From the NCBI RefSeq assembly GCF_030936135.1, contig NC_082596.1:98130449-98194448 (forward strand): a stretch of DNA of 64,000 nt, given 5' to 3'. The stretch is from Gavia stellata. Its lineage: Eukaryota; Chordata; Aves; Gaviiformes; Gaviidae. A program made the position numbers and the translations under genes. The notes below the pieces were generated by a model. It made no database searches, had not been told where the DNA came from, and worked only from the letters and a program-made list of their open reading frames with translations. Every line of letters starts with the position of its first letter. Position 1 is the first letter of the stretch. Shown here in pieces: positions 25,501 to 36,981 of this stretch.

Positions 25501-28500
25501 AATTTGTTAGGCACTGGTGATTTAGATGCTGCATCTGCTTTGCCATTGTTAAAACATTTGTTCTGGAATCAGACTAAATAATGCAGGAAAGCATTAGAGT
25601 GTTTTCTGAGCATGAAATGTAACCTACTGTAATGTAATTATGGAAACTGGAGTCAGGAGACTTGGAAGCAAAATAATGAAACAAGGCTGGGTATTTTATA
25701 TTAGGATTAGTAAGTTCATATTAGAATTAACATGAGCTTTAATATTTAAAAATTCTTTCCTGTTTTTGAGGTCTGCTACTCTCTGTATTGTCATTCATAA
25801 TTACAGTTCTGATGTCCGTGAAACACATGGAGAGCTGTTCTTGGGTTCTGAACAGATATGTTTGTGAGGGAAAATGTATTACAGTTAAACAGGGATGACC
25901 TGTACAGTGTGGAACTGGAATGTGATCTTCGTTTTCTCATAGCCTTGCTTAAAGCTTCTAGACCTGACTTCAACATCAGTGTGATATTTACAGTGGTCAC
26001 TTGTCTTGGGATGCTTGAATCACAAAGGAAGCAGTAAGATTTTCATCTTGGATTATTTATTGTTCCTGCCCATATGGGAATTATATTAATTTTTTAATCA
26101 TAATGAGACAGGGAATTCAAAGTAAATTGCAAAGGGGAAGGAAATTGGCAGTGCTGTTTTTTACCATCTGTCCATGTGGGTTTTTTGTTTGTTTCCTTCT
26201 TTTGTAAGAATAGTCCTGAGGATTTTCCATATTCTTTTCCTCATTTCTTCATTGTAAATTAAATTATAGTCTAAATTTTTTGATGAATGGAGAGGTTGTG
26301 AAAATAGTGTCAAAAGACTTATGTGAATAGAAAGTGAAGTAACTGACAAAGAATTGACTTGAGTCACAGTGTGAAGAATAAGCACTGTGTAACAGCAGCA
26401 AGCATTCCACATGAGGAGTTATAAAAGCTTTTCACAAAGAATCACAGAAGGGTTGAGGTTGTCAGGGAGCTCTGGAGGTCATCTGGTCCCACCAAACCCT
26501 CTGCTCAAGCAGGGCCACTTAGAGCTGGTTGCCCAGGACCATGTCTGGACGGCTTTTGAATGTCTTCATGGAGGGAGACTCCACCACCTCTCTGGGCAAC
26601 CTGTGCCAGAGCTCGGTCACCCTCACAGTGAGAAAGTATTTCCTGATGTTCAGAGGGAACCTCCTGTTTTTCAGTTTGTGCTCGTTGCCTCTGGTCTTGC
26701 CGCTGGGCACCACTGAAAAGAGCCTGGCTCTGTGCTTCTTGCACCCTCCCTTCAGGTGTTTATATACATTGATGAGATCTCCTGAGCCTTCTCTTCTCCA
26801 GGCTGAGCAGCCTCAGCTCTCTCAGCCTTTCTTCGTAGGACAGATGCTCCAGTCCCTTAGTCACCTTCATGGCTCTTTGTTGGACTCTCACTTCTTAACT
26901 CCTTGTTTAAAGGTGTCACACCAACTCTTCAATTCAGCTGTCAAAGTTCATGGTATGCCTGCGTTGTGTTCTCCTGGCACTCCAGGCTGAAGGGCAAGTT
27001 ATTCTGAGAGAGAAGGTCATATAAAAATTGAGTTGTCTTTGGAAGAAGCACACCGTAAATCCGAATTTATAGATGGGCTGCAGATGTTTTCCAGTTAGTG
27101 TTACTGTATTCAGAGATTATGGAGGATAGTATGTGATCTTTGTCTCCCATGTTTTTATTTGAAAGGAGAAACACTTCTAACGAGTGCCCAAAAAGAGCAA
27201 GAACAGTAATCCTCAGAAAGTCTTTCTGACACAGCTTTTAAAATTGAAGACCTAAAAATAATGCAAGCCCATAAAAGCTGCCATCTGACAGATGGTTTCA
27301 CACTGGTTTTGGATAATCTTTCATCCCGAGTCTGTTGAGTTGGGCCTGAGATAGAGCTGCTGGCTGAAGGATGATTTCAAATTGTTGCAGGCTGTTTTAG
27401 TAGTGTGGATCCCTTTTAATATTCATCGAAGTTCTGTTGCTAAAGTACTTGCAGCCTTTGGAGACCTGGCCTTCAGCTTTTGTTAAAACTGTGAGGTCTA
27501 GGTACAGTTCCGTACAAGTGGTAGGAGTGCTTAGGTAACTCCGAGAGAGTCTGTGCACAGGGGGATGAATTGAAAGACATAATACTTGTTTCTTGTTTCT
27601 AATTTAAAGATCATGGATTATATCCTGCTGATATATCGTATTTGTTTCTCATACAGCAATGACCTGGAATATTTAGCTTCTTGAGATGTAGTATCAGTAT
27701 TACATCCTTCTGAATTTTCAGCTACGTAACTGTTTGAAGAGTGTCTTTATTAGGTGTGCTAATAAAGTTTGTTTCCTTTTTTGCACTAGGACAAATTCTC
27801 ACCTTTACCAGACACTGCAGAATAGTTGTCACAGTTCAGGCTATTAAAACAAGATTCACTTTTTGTATTTGAGCTTGTAAACAGTTCCATTTCTAAACAA
27901 GAACACACCATATCAATACATTACTGCTTGCCGTCACTCTGCTCTGTACCAATTTAGGAGTTGATAAAATGTCTTTTATTTACCCTGACCTGAATAATTC
28001 AATACCTTGCTGTTGTTCAGAAAAATAATCTGGGAAAAGGTGATTGTACAAAGACTTTTCTAGCAGATAAATAAGCAGATAAGCACTACAATAATGTTTA
28101 GTGATTCTTCTCATTTTTTGTAGAGTTTGGGACAAAGTTATTAGTGGGTCCTGCAAGATTCTTGTTTTTGTTGCTGTGGAGATACTATTAACCTTTAAAA
28201 TGAAGATAATAGCACTAAATACTGCAGAAAAGATCACACAGTTTTTGGAAAATGTAAGTACTCTATTGTGCTTTGCATTACCTTTTATGGTTTATAAAAG
28301 TGTGTTTCAGCCTGTTGCAAACATACCTTAAGATGCCATTACATTATTGGGAATAGTGTAGTAGTACCAGGGATGAGAAGAATAGTTTTTTCTATCAGGA
28401 GGTAAGGCTTTCATAGAATGAAATGATTTTTAGGCTTTGGGGAATGTGTTATCTATGTTTGTACAGAGTTGATAATATTCCTTATGATACTAAAGGGTTT

Positions 28501-29115
28501 TTCTGTGAAAGTAAGTGCAGATGAGGGTAGGTTAATTTTTCTGGAAGCTCTGGGACCTTTTTTGCTCCTTGCCTGAGTGTGAATCTATAGACTCAAGGTA
28601 TGTTTTCTGTTGATGTAAGGATGGGATCGTGAACCTGACCCTGACCTTGACCTTTCCTTCTATGAATAGTAACGAGCATCGCAGCAGGGTTGTAGGATCC
28701 CAATGTAACCTAGGTTAGTTAGATTAGATAAATTTGTCGTCATGGATGGCCAGTGTAAGTTCTGCCTGATGTCAGGTTAGGAATGTATGAAGTGTGAGAT
28801 GGTCATCTTAGTTTTGTAAATAAAAGATTTTTGTCTAAAACCTGGAGGTAGTATGGTGCATGTAGGGCTGAGGGATGGTGGGATGGTAGGGCAGGGAGGT
28901 GGGATTCTAGTTTCGTTTTCTTTTTTGTAAAGAGATAAAATCTGCACTGGAAATTTAAAACCTTTATTTTAAACAAATGAGTCCAAATAAAGTACTCTGA
29001 CAAGGCATCTTGGCCTGATCTTTTATAGATTCCTCAGGATAACACTGACGCTATTGTCAGCAAAGCTGTTGATCTGTGGCGCACACACTGTGGGACTCCA
29101 GCACACTCAGTCTGA
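10460..29115 (+). CDS. TBC1D7: TBC1D7, TSC complex subunit (7 coding exons)
   Basis: Exons 10460-10571, 11289-11369, 15035-15222, 17492-17629, 19339-19484, 28124-28253 and 29029-29115 join in frame to 882 nt, or 293 residues plus stop. Human TBC1D7 is also 293 residues and near-identical in many blocks. It is the third subunit of the TSC1-TSC2 complex, binding the TSC1 coiled coil. The complex inhibits RHEB and hence mTORC1 at the lysosome; Rab GAP activity has also been proposed. A single TBC domain fills most of the protein, opening with the [10 protein letters not shown] motif at residues 56-65. I do not see the canonical IxxDxxR and YxQ dual-finger residues. The start has a good Kozak context (A at -3, G at +4) and matches the mammalian N-terminus except M-A for M-T. 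Introns 1 and 5 use GC donors. No frameshift or early stop is present. Confidence 0.96.
11289..11369 (+). CDS. TBC1D7: TBC1D7 coding exon 2
   Basis: This exon encodes residues 38-64 and the first base of Gly65. The acceptor is TTTCTCTACAG and the donor GTATGA. It carries [18 protein letters not shown] and the start of the TBC domain, [12 protein letters not shown]. Confidence 0.96.
   Translation: MLRSFARLVKGFRSHPCIVYWCGKCF
12722..12735. repeat. Poly-C tract
   Basis: A run of 14 C in TBC1D7 intron 2. Such runs are length-variable and prone to sequencing error. Confidence 0.9.
15035..15222 (+). CDS. TBC1D7: TBC1D7 coding exon 3
   Basis: This exon encodes Gly65 to residue 127. The acceptor is a T-rich tract followed by TTAG, and the donor is GTCAGT. 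It includes [20 protein letters not shown] and [11 protein letters not shown]. The phase is 0 at the 3' end. This is the region where active TBC GAPs carry the arginine finger; here the sequence is [11 protein letters not shown] with no IxxDxxR. Confidence 0.96.
17492..17629 (+). CDS. TBC1D7: TBC1D7 coding exon 4
   Basis: Forty-six codons, phase 0 on both sides, acceptor TTGTTTTCCAG and donor GTAAGG. It encodes [20 protein letters not shown] and the [13 protein letters not shown] helix. Being a multiple of three, it could be skipped without a frameshift. Confidence 0.96.
19339..19484 (+). CDS. TBC1D7: TBC1D7 coding exon 5
   Basis: This exon encodes residues 174-221 plus two bases of Arg222. 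It includes [20 protein letters not shown]. The acceptor is CCTTTCTCAG. The exon ends CAGAG and the donor is GCAAGT, a second GC donor; the next exon begins A-GTT-TGG, which restores R-V-W. Confidence 0.95.
19878..19963 (+). mobile_element. Internally deleted avian solo LTR with 5-bp duplication
   Basis: The block starts TGTACTGGTTTTGGCTGGGA and ends GGGGTTAAACCATGACA. Both are ends I recognise from a common avian ERVL-like LTR that is normally several hundred bp long. Only about 61 bp of the 5' end and 25 bp of the 3' end remain. GAATG flanks it on both sides (19873-19877 and 19964-19968), the 5-bp duplication expected for this class. It lies in TBC1D7 intron 5. Confidence 0.8.
21405..22570 (+). 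mobile_element. CR1 LINE, 5'-truncated, long ORF2 frame
   Basis: This 1.17-kb element in TBC1D7 intron 5 begins just before reverse-transcriptase motif A. It runs through the rest of ORF2 and the short 3' UTR to two terminal octamers, ATTCTATG and ATTCTACG (22555-22570). The tail GGTTGGACTTGATGATCTTA is the CR1 signature. It is one of the less decayed CR1 copies in the window, because a 359-codon frame is still open. Truncation removes the endonuclease domain, so it cannot be autonomous. Confidence 0.95.
21406..22485 (+). pseudogene. CR1 ORF2 C-terminal fragment (reverse transcriptase)
   Basis: An uninterrupted 359-codon frame. Motif [13 protein letters not shown], lies at residues 3-14. Motif B reads GVPPGLVLG at 63-71, where active copies usually have GVPQGSVLG. 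The catalytic box reads SADD at 93-96 instead of FADD/YADD. The thumb and C-terminal CR1 region follow ([30 protein letters not shown]). The endonuclease and the N-terminal part of the RT are missing, so this is a fossil fragment with no promoter or true start codon of its own. Confidence 0.85.
26434..26890 (-). mobile_element. CR1 LINE fragment, minus strand
   Basis: The plus strand shows the reverse complement of a CR1 3' end: AGAATCACAGAAGGGTTGAG, then the block around GAGCTGGTTGCCCAGGACCA and CCACCTCTCTGGGCAACCTG. It extends to the CTCCAGTCCCTTAGTCACC region, where it is truncated near 26,890. Reading frames on both strands here are decayed ORF2 and its antisense. It lies in TBC1D7 intron 5, opposite in orientation to the gene. 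Confidence 0.93.
28124..28253 (+). CDS. TBC1D7: TBC1D7 coding exon 6
   Basis: This exon encodes the rest of Arg222 to residue 265. It has [20 protein letters not shown] and ends [10 protein letters not shown]. The acceptor is TTTTTTGTAG and the donor a perfect GTAAGT. Confidence 0.96.
28636..28653 (-). promoter_or_regulatory. Triple nuclear-receptor half-site cluster
   Basis: On the minus strand three hexamers abut: AGGTCA, AGGTCA, GGGTCA. The first pair contains TCAAGGTCA, the extended half-site used by ERR and SF-1 type orphan receptors. It lies in the last TBC1D7 intron. This is a motif observation only. Confidence 0.4.
29029..29115 (+). CDS. TBC1D7: TBC1D7 coding exon 7 with stop
   Basis: Twenty-eight codons plus TGA. 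It starts [17 protein letters not shown] and ends CGTPAHSV. The acceptor is CTTTTATAG. The 3' UTR follows directly. Confidence 0.96.
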   Translation: MPQDNTDAIVSKAVDLWRTHCGTPAHSV

Positions 29116-29276
29116 GAACTTTCTTCACTTCTGACAGCTTGGGGAAAAAAAAGACATTTGAAGAGACATTTTACCACTCTTCCCCCATCCTAGCGTGATG
29201 TTCTTCGTTCCCTCTTCTATGTAAAGATGCTATTAAAGCAGCTAATAGCATAGTGATCAATATGTAAATATTTTTT

Positions 29277-29282
29277 AATAAA
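29277..29282 (+). terminator. TBC1D7: TBC1D7 polyadenylation signal AATAAA
   Basis: The first AATAAA after the stop codon lies about 160 bp downstream. A GT-rich stretch follows at about 29,307-29,335, as expected downstream of a cleavage site. Further AATAAA hexamers at 29,841 and 29,911 could give longer 3' UTRs. Confidence 0.65.
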
Positions 29283-30956
29283 TACAGATGGAATGAAGAT
29301 ACCTAGTGGCAGTGTGATCATGTCCAGAGTGTTTCTTGGCCAGCCAGCTACAGTATACTGATTGCACAGTGTGCTCTCTGGCTTTTGGGGAAGTAAATCT
29401 AACTCCTGAAGCAAGGTAAATAGACTTGTAACTTAAAAATGTTTTTGTCTGCCGCTTATACTTGATAGAACTAGTTACTACTTGGAGGTGTTTTTAAGGT
29501 GAATTTACTAAATGTTAGTCTTCTGGAACTCTTTGGTGAACAAGCATGCCTTTGCTAGAAATGTAAATGTACTCTATTAATACTGTAAACTTTGAGGTAA
29601 ATGTTCTGGAAGAGGCATCACAAGTTTGAGGTGGAGGACATCACAATGACCAGGGGTGAGATGCTTTTCTGAAGTGTCTGTCTTTTTATCTGTTAGCCAG
29701 CTCTCTATGGCTGTACTTCCTTTGTTCTTCATGGAAGATGCTCTAGGAAGGTGGATCTGTCCTATCCTAAAATGTAACTTAAGGCAGGTATGGAGAAAAT
29801 CAGTGGGATGAGTCAATATAATTCAGAATTACAGGCCAGTAATAAACAATGCTTCTGTTGAATGCTTGGCTTAAAGTTGTAATTTGATTCTTGTTTGGTT
29901 TAGATTTCAAAATAAATTTAATACAGAAATGTAATTCATGATGTAAGTAAAAGTAGAGAGATTAGCCATAGATAGAGATTTGCTGGAGAACTAATCTTTT
30001 TCTTGTAAAAGTGTAAAATTCTATTTCTGCATCTTGCATAGGCCAGGGAATTGTGTATAAAAACATGTTGCTTAACTGTTACTTGACTCAAATTGACGCT
30101 TAGTATGCCAAGTGTCAAGTATGCTCATTGCACTTGAAAGAGTGTGTTTAGCTTGCACTCAGTGTATTGCAGACTTGAAATGCTTTAGAAACTTAACTTT
30201 TGTTTTAAACTAGGTCAGGCTTACCTTCCAACACATTAGCTGGGGAAGCATGGAGCTCAGTTCAGGTTACACCTAAAAACCTTGGTAGATTATCTGTGCT
30301 GGATTCTGAGATGCTGCTGTTAGTGTTCCTGAAATGCCTGAGCTTACCCAGTTCAGAAGAAGCCTGCTTGTGTCTGCTTTGAAAGCCATTGCTGTGTCTG
30401 TATTGTAGTGTAATCCATTTAGTTCACTTCAGATAGGAGCTTGCTTTCCTAGCGTGGGCATGAGAGCTGGGTAACGGGGCTAGGAAAGAGCATGTACATT
30501 CGGTGAATAACAGCACTGCATTCTGTAACATGCAGTGCACAAATTTTTCGGGGTACATGGGTACAGTCTGAGAGATTACCCATTTGAAGATTTTTCCCTC
30601 AGGCTCCACAGCTCATTCACAAAACCCCCAAAGTTATGTATGCGTTATTCAGACCTTTACATGGCAGATTACTTAGTCATTAAAAACCCAAGCACTGATG
30701 ACACTGAAGTTGTTTGGCAGTTTCAGTCCTGAAAGGGAATCAATAAGTCATAGTCTGAGAAGAGAGATGCACTGAATCAGGATTAGAAGTGCCAGTTAGT
30801 GTTATTGCTTCCAGACTTGCCAGTGAGTGTTCCTCCAATCACTATTTGACTGAAGGCTCCAAACATTTTTTTTTCTTAGTTTTTAATTTAAAAAAGCCTT
30901 TCTCCATCAATAGGCAGGCCCCGGAGCTGCACAGATGAGAGACAGAGATCTGTTCT

Positions 30957-31155
30957 CACAGACTCACAGAAGGGTTGAGGTTGGCAGGGACTTCTGGGGG
31001 TCAGCTGGTTCAACCAACCCCCCTGCTCAGGCAGGGCCACTTAGAGCTGGTTGCCCAGGACCATGTCTGGATGGCTTTTGAATGTCTCCAAGGAGGGAGA
31101 TTCCACCGCTTCTCTGGGCAACCTGTGCCAGTGCTCGGTCACACTCACAGTAAAA
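30957..31155 (-). mobile_element. CR1 LINE 3' fragment, minus strand
   Basis: This closely matches the start of the 26,434-26,890 copy (GACTCACAGAAGGGTTGAGG, then the AGAGCTGGTTGCCCAGGACC block) and is cut off after CGGTCACACTCACAGTAAAA. The two copies look like the same CR1 subfamily. Confidence 0.92.
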
Positions 31156-33150
31156 ACCGTCATGTTTCCACATGAGCAACAGTAATTTTACTTAAACACT
31201 TCAGTGTATGTGGGCTGGATCCTCAAATGGTGGTCCACTTTAATGTCAGCTGAAGTTTGTGTGCAGCTTTTTCAGATTCATGTACAAAGAAAGACCAGGA
31301 GTGTTTCTTTAATGGAGTGCATTATTTATTCTGGGCTGTGCTGAAGGAGGGGAGTTCTCTAGAGAACAGATAGTGGTTTAAATCCATGCTTCTTTCCCTG
31401 ATGTGGTAAGAGACATTAGTGTGTATCTTAATGGATCCATTTCCAAGCTTTCACTGTGGATTTATGAGGGATACAGTTTATGCAGAAAACTGACTGAATT
31501 CCCAAAAGACTGAAAGTATGACTCTGGCTAACTCACACTCAGTTAATTTTTGGTGATGTCTGCTCAGTTGAACATAATGCTTTCGCTTGGAGACCTACTT
31601 CCCAAGAGAGCAGGAGAACAGCAAAATGTGGCCTTTCACTGTCCCCAGCATGTGAGGAGCAGGGTGAGGTTGAGGCAAGATACCTTTAAAGTCCCAACCT
31701 AGAGCAGAGCCCACCATTGGGGAAGCCTTGGTCTGTGCCTCCAGCGATTGTAATCAGCCTGGAGTTTGGCATATGTGGCTAACCGTTGCTCTTTGACCTC
31801 TCGAACTAAAACACCGCAATAGCTGTAGTGTCCAGCTAGGCACTTTTAGTGAGCAGTCCAAGCTTGGTCATTTATCTACTAGTTCCTTAGACAGATTGTT
31901 TTGAAGTTGCGCATAGTTGAGCCTCCGCCTGAAATCCCCGGCTAAGTAATGCAGGAAAAGGGGTTACCTTTACTATTTGTGTTCTGTTACCTCTATGTCT
32001 TTGCAGGAAGAGTGTGGTAACAAGTCATCTGATGGTTGCTTTTTCCTGAAAAGCTTGAAAATGAGGTATTTTGTCTTTATTTACATTATTTCTGCTTGAC
32101 TGGTGGAGTATGTAACTGCTTTCTGCATGCTTGTTTGTTCACATAGAACTAGCTGCTGCATACGTTTAGTTTTTTTTTCTTCTTCTGTTTTTCCTGGAGA
32201 CAATAGAAACAACACTGAAGCATTCACTTTGGAGAGTGAAAGCTCCCCCCTCAAGCCTCCACCTGCCAAATATCTTCATGGGCTTTACAAACAAGAAGAA
32301 TAAGCTTAATTTGGTCCAGTTCTCCCCTCCAGCAGTATTTTCTCTCTAGAGAGGTTTAGAGCAATGCCACATGTCTGTGCTCTCCCATGTTGCATGTACT
32401 GCTTCTTTTCCAGCTGGTGTCCAAATGTGATGGAAACTCCAGATAAGAAAAGTGATGGCAGATGTCAGAGGATGATGCTTGAAAAATGATGAGTGATTTG
32501 AACTCTAGTAAGGGACTGGAAAGTATGGAAAGAAAAGCAGGAGTGTATGGAGACAAAAGTGGCTGAAATACAGTAATCCAGAGGGTGATAAAGTAACGGT
32601 GATACAGAGCATGTTTCTGTGCGTAGGAGATCAATTTTCATCACCCTGTGGGACACATGGGACAACTTCAGTTGGAGGTGTCTTTATGAACACCAGAGCT
32701 CCTACCCCCGTGGGACAAATTTACTGAAAAGCCAAGCTTCCATTCATTCTGCCACTCAGGGAAGAATTTTGTAGGCAATTTTGTACAATTTGTAGGCAAG
32801 GCTTGCCAGTGTGAGCATAGGGTGGTGTTGCACCATCTGCATCTTGCCCTGACAGCTGCCTAACGGGTGCTGGTGATGTCCCTACGCACACCAGAAACTG
32901 TTGGCTCACACTGCTCAGGAGTCGGGCGGCCGCTTTGTCCCACGCAGACCAGCTCGACTGTGCAACCAGGGCACAGCCACGCTGTTGTTTCAGACTTAGT
33001 TGCTTGGAAGCCTTGTTCCAAGGCGCAAGAGGTGGGAATGGGGGTGAGGAAGGTGATGGCAAAGGAATCTCACCCCGTACCTGCGCTGAGAGCACTGAGC
33101 TCTTAGCCAGGCACTGCTAAGCAGCGGAGTGTGTTTGTGCATGCATGACT

Positions 33151-33190
33151 GTGTGTCTGTGTGTGCGCGTGTGTGTGTGTGCATGTGCAC
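33151..33190. repeat. GT-rich microsatellite
   Basis: An imperfect (GT)n run with GC interruptions, including GCGCGTGTGTGTGTGTGCAT. Alternating purine-pyrimidine; the antisense open frame of TH repeats across it is an artefact. Confidence 0.85.
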
Positions 33191-36100
33191 ACTGCAGCTG
33201 GTCCTCTGCCGGGCTCCTGTCTGGCAGCATGGGGCTTCTAGTGCCTTTGCAGGATTTGCTCAGTGAGCTCAGCCTATTTCCCTATTTCTTCCATCCCCAC
33301 CCTCCAAAAAAAAAAAATTTAGATCCCTAGTGGCCATTATTATGGACTGAAGATCAGCTCTTGGGCATGTGTGCACATGGACATGTGTATGGATCCAGCT
33401 TTTATGTTCTAAACTGGTTGCTAAACGAGTACGTCTGTCTCCTTCCTCTCAGGGTTAATGTATCCATGTATGTACAACTGAGACACTCATCAAATAGATG
33501 TTAAAATATAAATTGTTCTATCTTATGCCCCATTAACAGGGAACGTTGCAAGAGAGCGACTGCAGGGTGCACCTGGCTGTGGGTTGCTCCTGCGGGCCTA
33601 CTCCTCTAAGTTTTTTCTGAAGTGGTTTGAAGCAGCTGATAAAGGTAGCACAAATGCTGTTGCTGAGCTGGTCACTGGGGGCTGCCTGTTTAATGGAGAA
33701 TTTATTTTATTTGTTTTGTCCTTCTGGCCCTCCTCTTTGTTTCCTGTTAGGCAGGATGGCATTAGATTGCAATTTGATTGCTGGTAATTACATGGACTTT
33801 ATTGAAGATGTCAATTTCCTTAGACCGCTTTTATGAAATGCTTCAGTTAAAATGTAAAAACCCCACTATATAATGCTGCGATGGAAGCTGTGGTTAGTTA
33901 TGGGGGAAGGGGATCTTTAGTAAAAAAACTAGGATTTTTTTTTTTTACTTCATTTATTTATCCAAACCTCACTGGATAGCTACAAACTTGTTGGCTGCCA
34001 GAATGGAAATATATACAAACACAAACAAGGAGTGTAAGGAGGTCAGTGAAAACTTACCCAAATGGAAACAAACAAAAAAGCCCAGTACCAAAGTTTTGGT
34101 CATGTTGTGTCTCCGTATCAGCAATGGAAAAGAGCAGAATTTGGTCAGTGAAGAGTATATGGACCTTTCATTTTTGTGTACTTGGAAGCCTCTGTGTGCA
34201 TCAGGGGAGGGGAGCTGCTCCACCTGCCAGTTACCGTGAGGATGCTGGGTGTCAGTTGTTTCTTTGGGGTCAGAATTTTTGCACCATCAATTATGAAAAC
34301 CACACAGCCTAAGCAGAGCTGTTACCTTCCGTACTTTCTGCTGGAGGCTAGTGAGACTGTTTGGAGGTACATGCTTATTCTTGTGAAGGAGGTTTTTTCC
34401 TCCCCTTTTCACTACACAGAGGTTGCAGTTTGTCACAACCTGAAATGCTGGGCAACCACTGAAGCTACTCAGGGAAAAGAAAAGGAAAAAAAAAAAGGCA
34501 ATATGAAAGGAGGTGGATGTGCAGGTACGGCTTCTCTGCTGAACAGCAATAGCGCTTGCTGGTACTACTCAGTGGCAGTTTCTCTAACCATGGGGTGTTG
34601 CATATTGGACAAAAGCTTGTGAACAGGGAAGGGAGAGCTGGCAAATGCTGCACGTGGACTCTGGCAGTAGGCACTTGACTGAGTGTACCCTGTACTGACC
34701 ACATCGCGGCAACAGGTAGTTTCTGTTTGTGTGTGTGTGTCTAGTGCAGACTGTTGGTTTTGTTCTTTATTAGCCCGGTGTTGGGTACAACTTCAGCAGC
34801 TGAGGTGCCAGTCATCTTTCTTTGCCCACCTTTGCTGAACCAGCTCACAGGGACGGCACTAGTGGCTCAGCCGATACAACGTCCCATCGATCTGCTCTGG
34901 TAAGTCTTGCTCTTCTGCTTGGCTCCCTGCTGAGGCCTGGGCACACCGTGGGCGCGCGCTCTGTCGCTGCAGCTGCCAGGCTGCAGTGCTGAGCCTGGCC
35001 GGCAGCAGGAGGGCCGGTGTCCTCCACTGCATCCGTTTGTTACACTATCAGTCACTGGGGCAGAGGGTGATAAAATACACAGGCACAGGAATATTTGTGT
35101 TTTTTTTTAAATTAATTTTTTTAAGAAACTGCATACATCAGAGACAAACAATAATTTAAATACCATGCAGTTTCAGTATGTACAAAAACTAGGACATAGA
35201 GATCCAGTTTAATTTTTTTCTAGTTATTTACATTGTTTTCATACAGCCATAATCTGTTAAATTACAATACTGGAAGAGCACATGATTGACAGCCACCACA
35301 CTCACTCCTATACAAAGACAAACTATATACATACACTTGGATATCAACTGGAAAATGCAACTGGTGTGGGAGTAACTGGGACACATGGGAAAGCAGGTAA
35401 TGTGCCCATTACCTCCTCTTTGTGTACAGAAGTTGTTCCAAGCCCGAGCAGACTGAACACCTGGGAAAAATCGCTTCTCCCCTTTTTCTTTCCTGATTTT
35501 TTTTTTTATTAGCCTAGTCATCTCCCATGGGTATTTATACAAAGTGATTTTATTTGCAGGCACGTTAGGGAGCCCCTGTTCACCTGTAACTATGGGTTTC
35601 CATCTTGCCCATATCTTTTTTTTGAGAGTGCAAGCTTTCGCTAGGCATGCTGGAAGTGCTCCCTCTCTGTTGGTTTATAGTGTTTCCACTGTACAGACGG
35701 GCACTGCAGAAGTAACAAAGGGTGAGTTGGTGACTAGTTGCAGTGATGACAAAGTGCTGTGGTTACATATAAGTATTAGGCTGAAATAGATTTGTGTAAT
35801 GGGCTCACTAAATAGTTTCAGTTAACATAAAATAGTTAAAAATCTTATTATATTCTTTTCCCCCCTTCCTTCTCTTCCCGTAAGTGCATACTAGGAATTG
35901 TTTAGACACAAAAGCTGACCTAAGCCCCGTCCCAGCAAACCTGCAGCCTGAAACTTGGTCAGCTTGCAAGTACCTAACCAGCCGGGCGTAGAGTGGGGAA
36001 AGGCCACAACACTGACCTTCCCTGTTAGTCATAAATACATCGCCAGGTCCCTATAGCCCGCTGCTGGTGAGGGTGTGGGTGGGAGGGCCACCAATGTTTT

Positions 36101-36962
36101 TCCTTACCATCATTTTTTTTTCAAGCAATCAAAACTTTTGTCTAAATGTTTTGGAGTTCTTTTCCAATCCCCGCCAATTTCCACCTCATCTTTCCATAGG
36201 CTGGAGAACAGACATCGCAATGCTTGCACATTTTAAGTATGAATAGCCCATCAGGATTCAGTAGATCATAACCAAAATGTTTTTCTTCCTTGACTCTAGA
36301 ATATTATCTCCATTATCAGCCCTGGAGATGGATGATTGGAACAGCCATTTTTGTTCTGTGTTGATTATTCCATTCCCTAAACCTGATGTAATTTCTTTAT
36401 TACTATTATTAATCTCTTCCTAATATGAATGAGGATGCTGCTTCAGTGTTAACAGAGTCTTAGCAGGAATGCCATCATCTTTGTCCTACACTTAATCAGG
36501 TTGAAGGGGGGGAAATCATGACTGTTTTTTTTTTTTTCCACCCCCAACAGAATCACAACTACTTTGCTGTGATAGAGATGGCTTTTACAGATGAGAAAAT
36601 AAGTGTTCATGAAAACGGATTTAAAAAAAAAAGGACTAGCCGTTCTCCAGTCTGCTTGCAACTTCCCATGGATGCCGGAGGTGGGTGTGCAAACTGAGGA
36701 CATGCTGCAGTGTTCAGGCACTGAAAGGTTGTTGAAGAATGCCTTGCCAAAGGGTAATTGCAAAATACCCAGACCCACTGAAGCTAAGACCAGATGAAGC
36801 GCCAGTTCTGCGATGCTTACTGCAGTGCCAAACACTTTATATGGCTTCTTTCTCCTCTTCCTTTTCCCTTTTCAGTAATAAGCTCTACTTGCAATTCAAG
36901 AGAAATATGGCAGTTCTTCCACTGTGTCCTGGTGTCTACTCAGCCAGGAATTAACATCATTT

Positions 36963-36981
36963 AAAAAAAAAAAAAAAAAAA
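36963..36981. repeat. Poly-A tract
   Basis: Nineteen consecutive A on the plus strand (T on the PHACTR1 sense strand). No retrocopy is recognised directly upstream of it. Confidence 0.85.

Larger units (their letters stand above)
29336..35080. other. Intergenic region between converging TBC1D7 and PHACTR1
   Basis: No protein-coding exon is recognised. It holds one CR1 fragment (30,957-31,155), GT-rich simple repeats near 33,151-33,190 and 34,728-34,741, and a GC-richer patch at about 34,840-35,040. Open frames here (for example 34,176-34,622) have no recognised similarity and no supporting splice context. The true boundaries depend on the unmapped 3' ends of the two genes. Confidence 0.5.

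Noticed and set aside
26411..26990. Plus-strand frames of 101 and 153 codons
   Set aside because: They are antisense readings of a minus-strand CR1 fragment.
33996..34622. Frames of 83-148 codons between the two genes
   Set aside because: No recognisable motif, several overlapping frames on both strands, and no promoter or splice evidence. Kept as intergenic.
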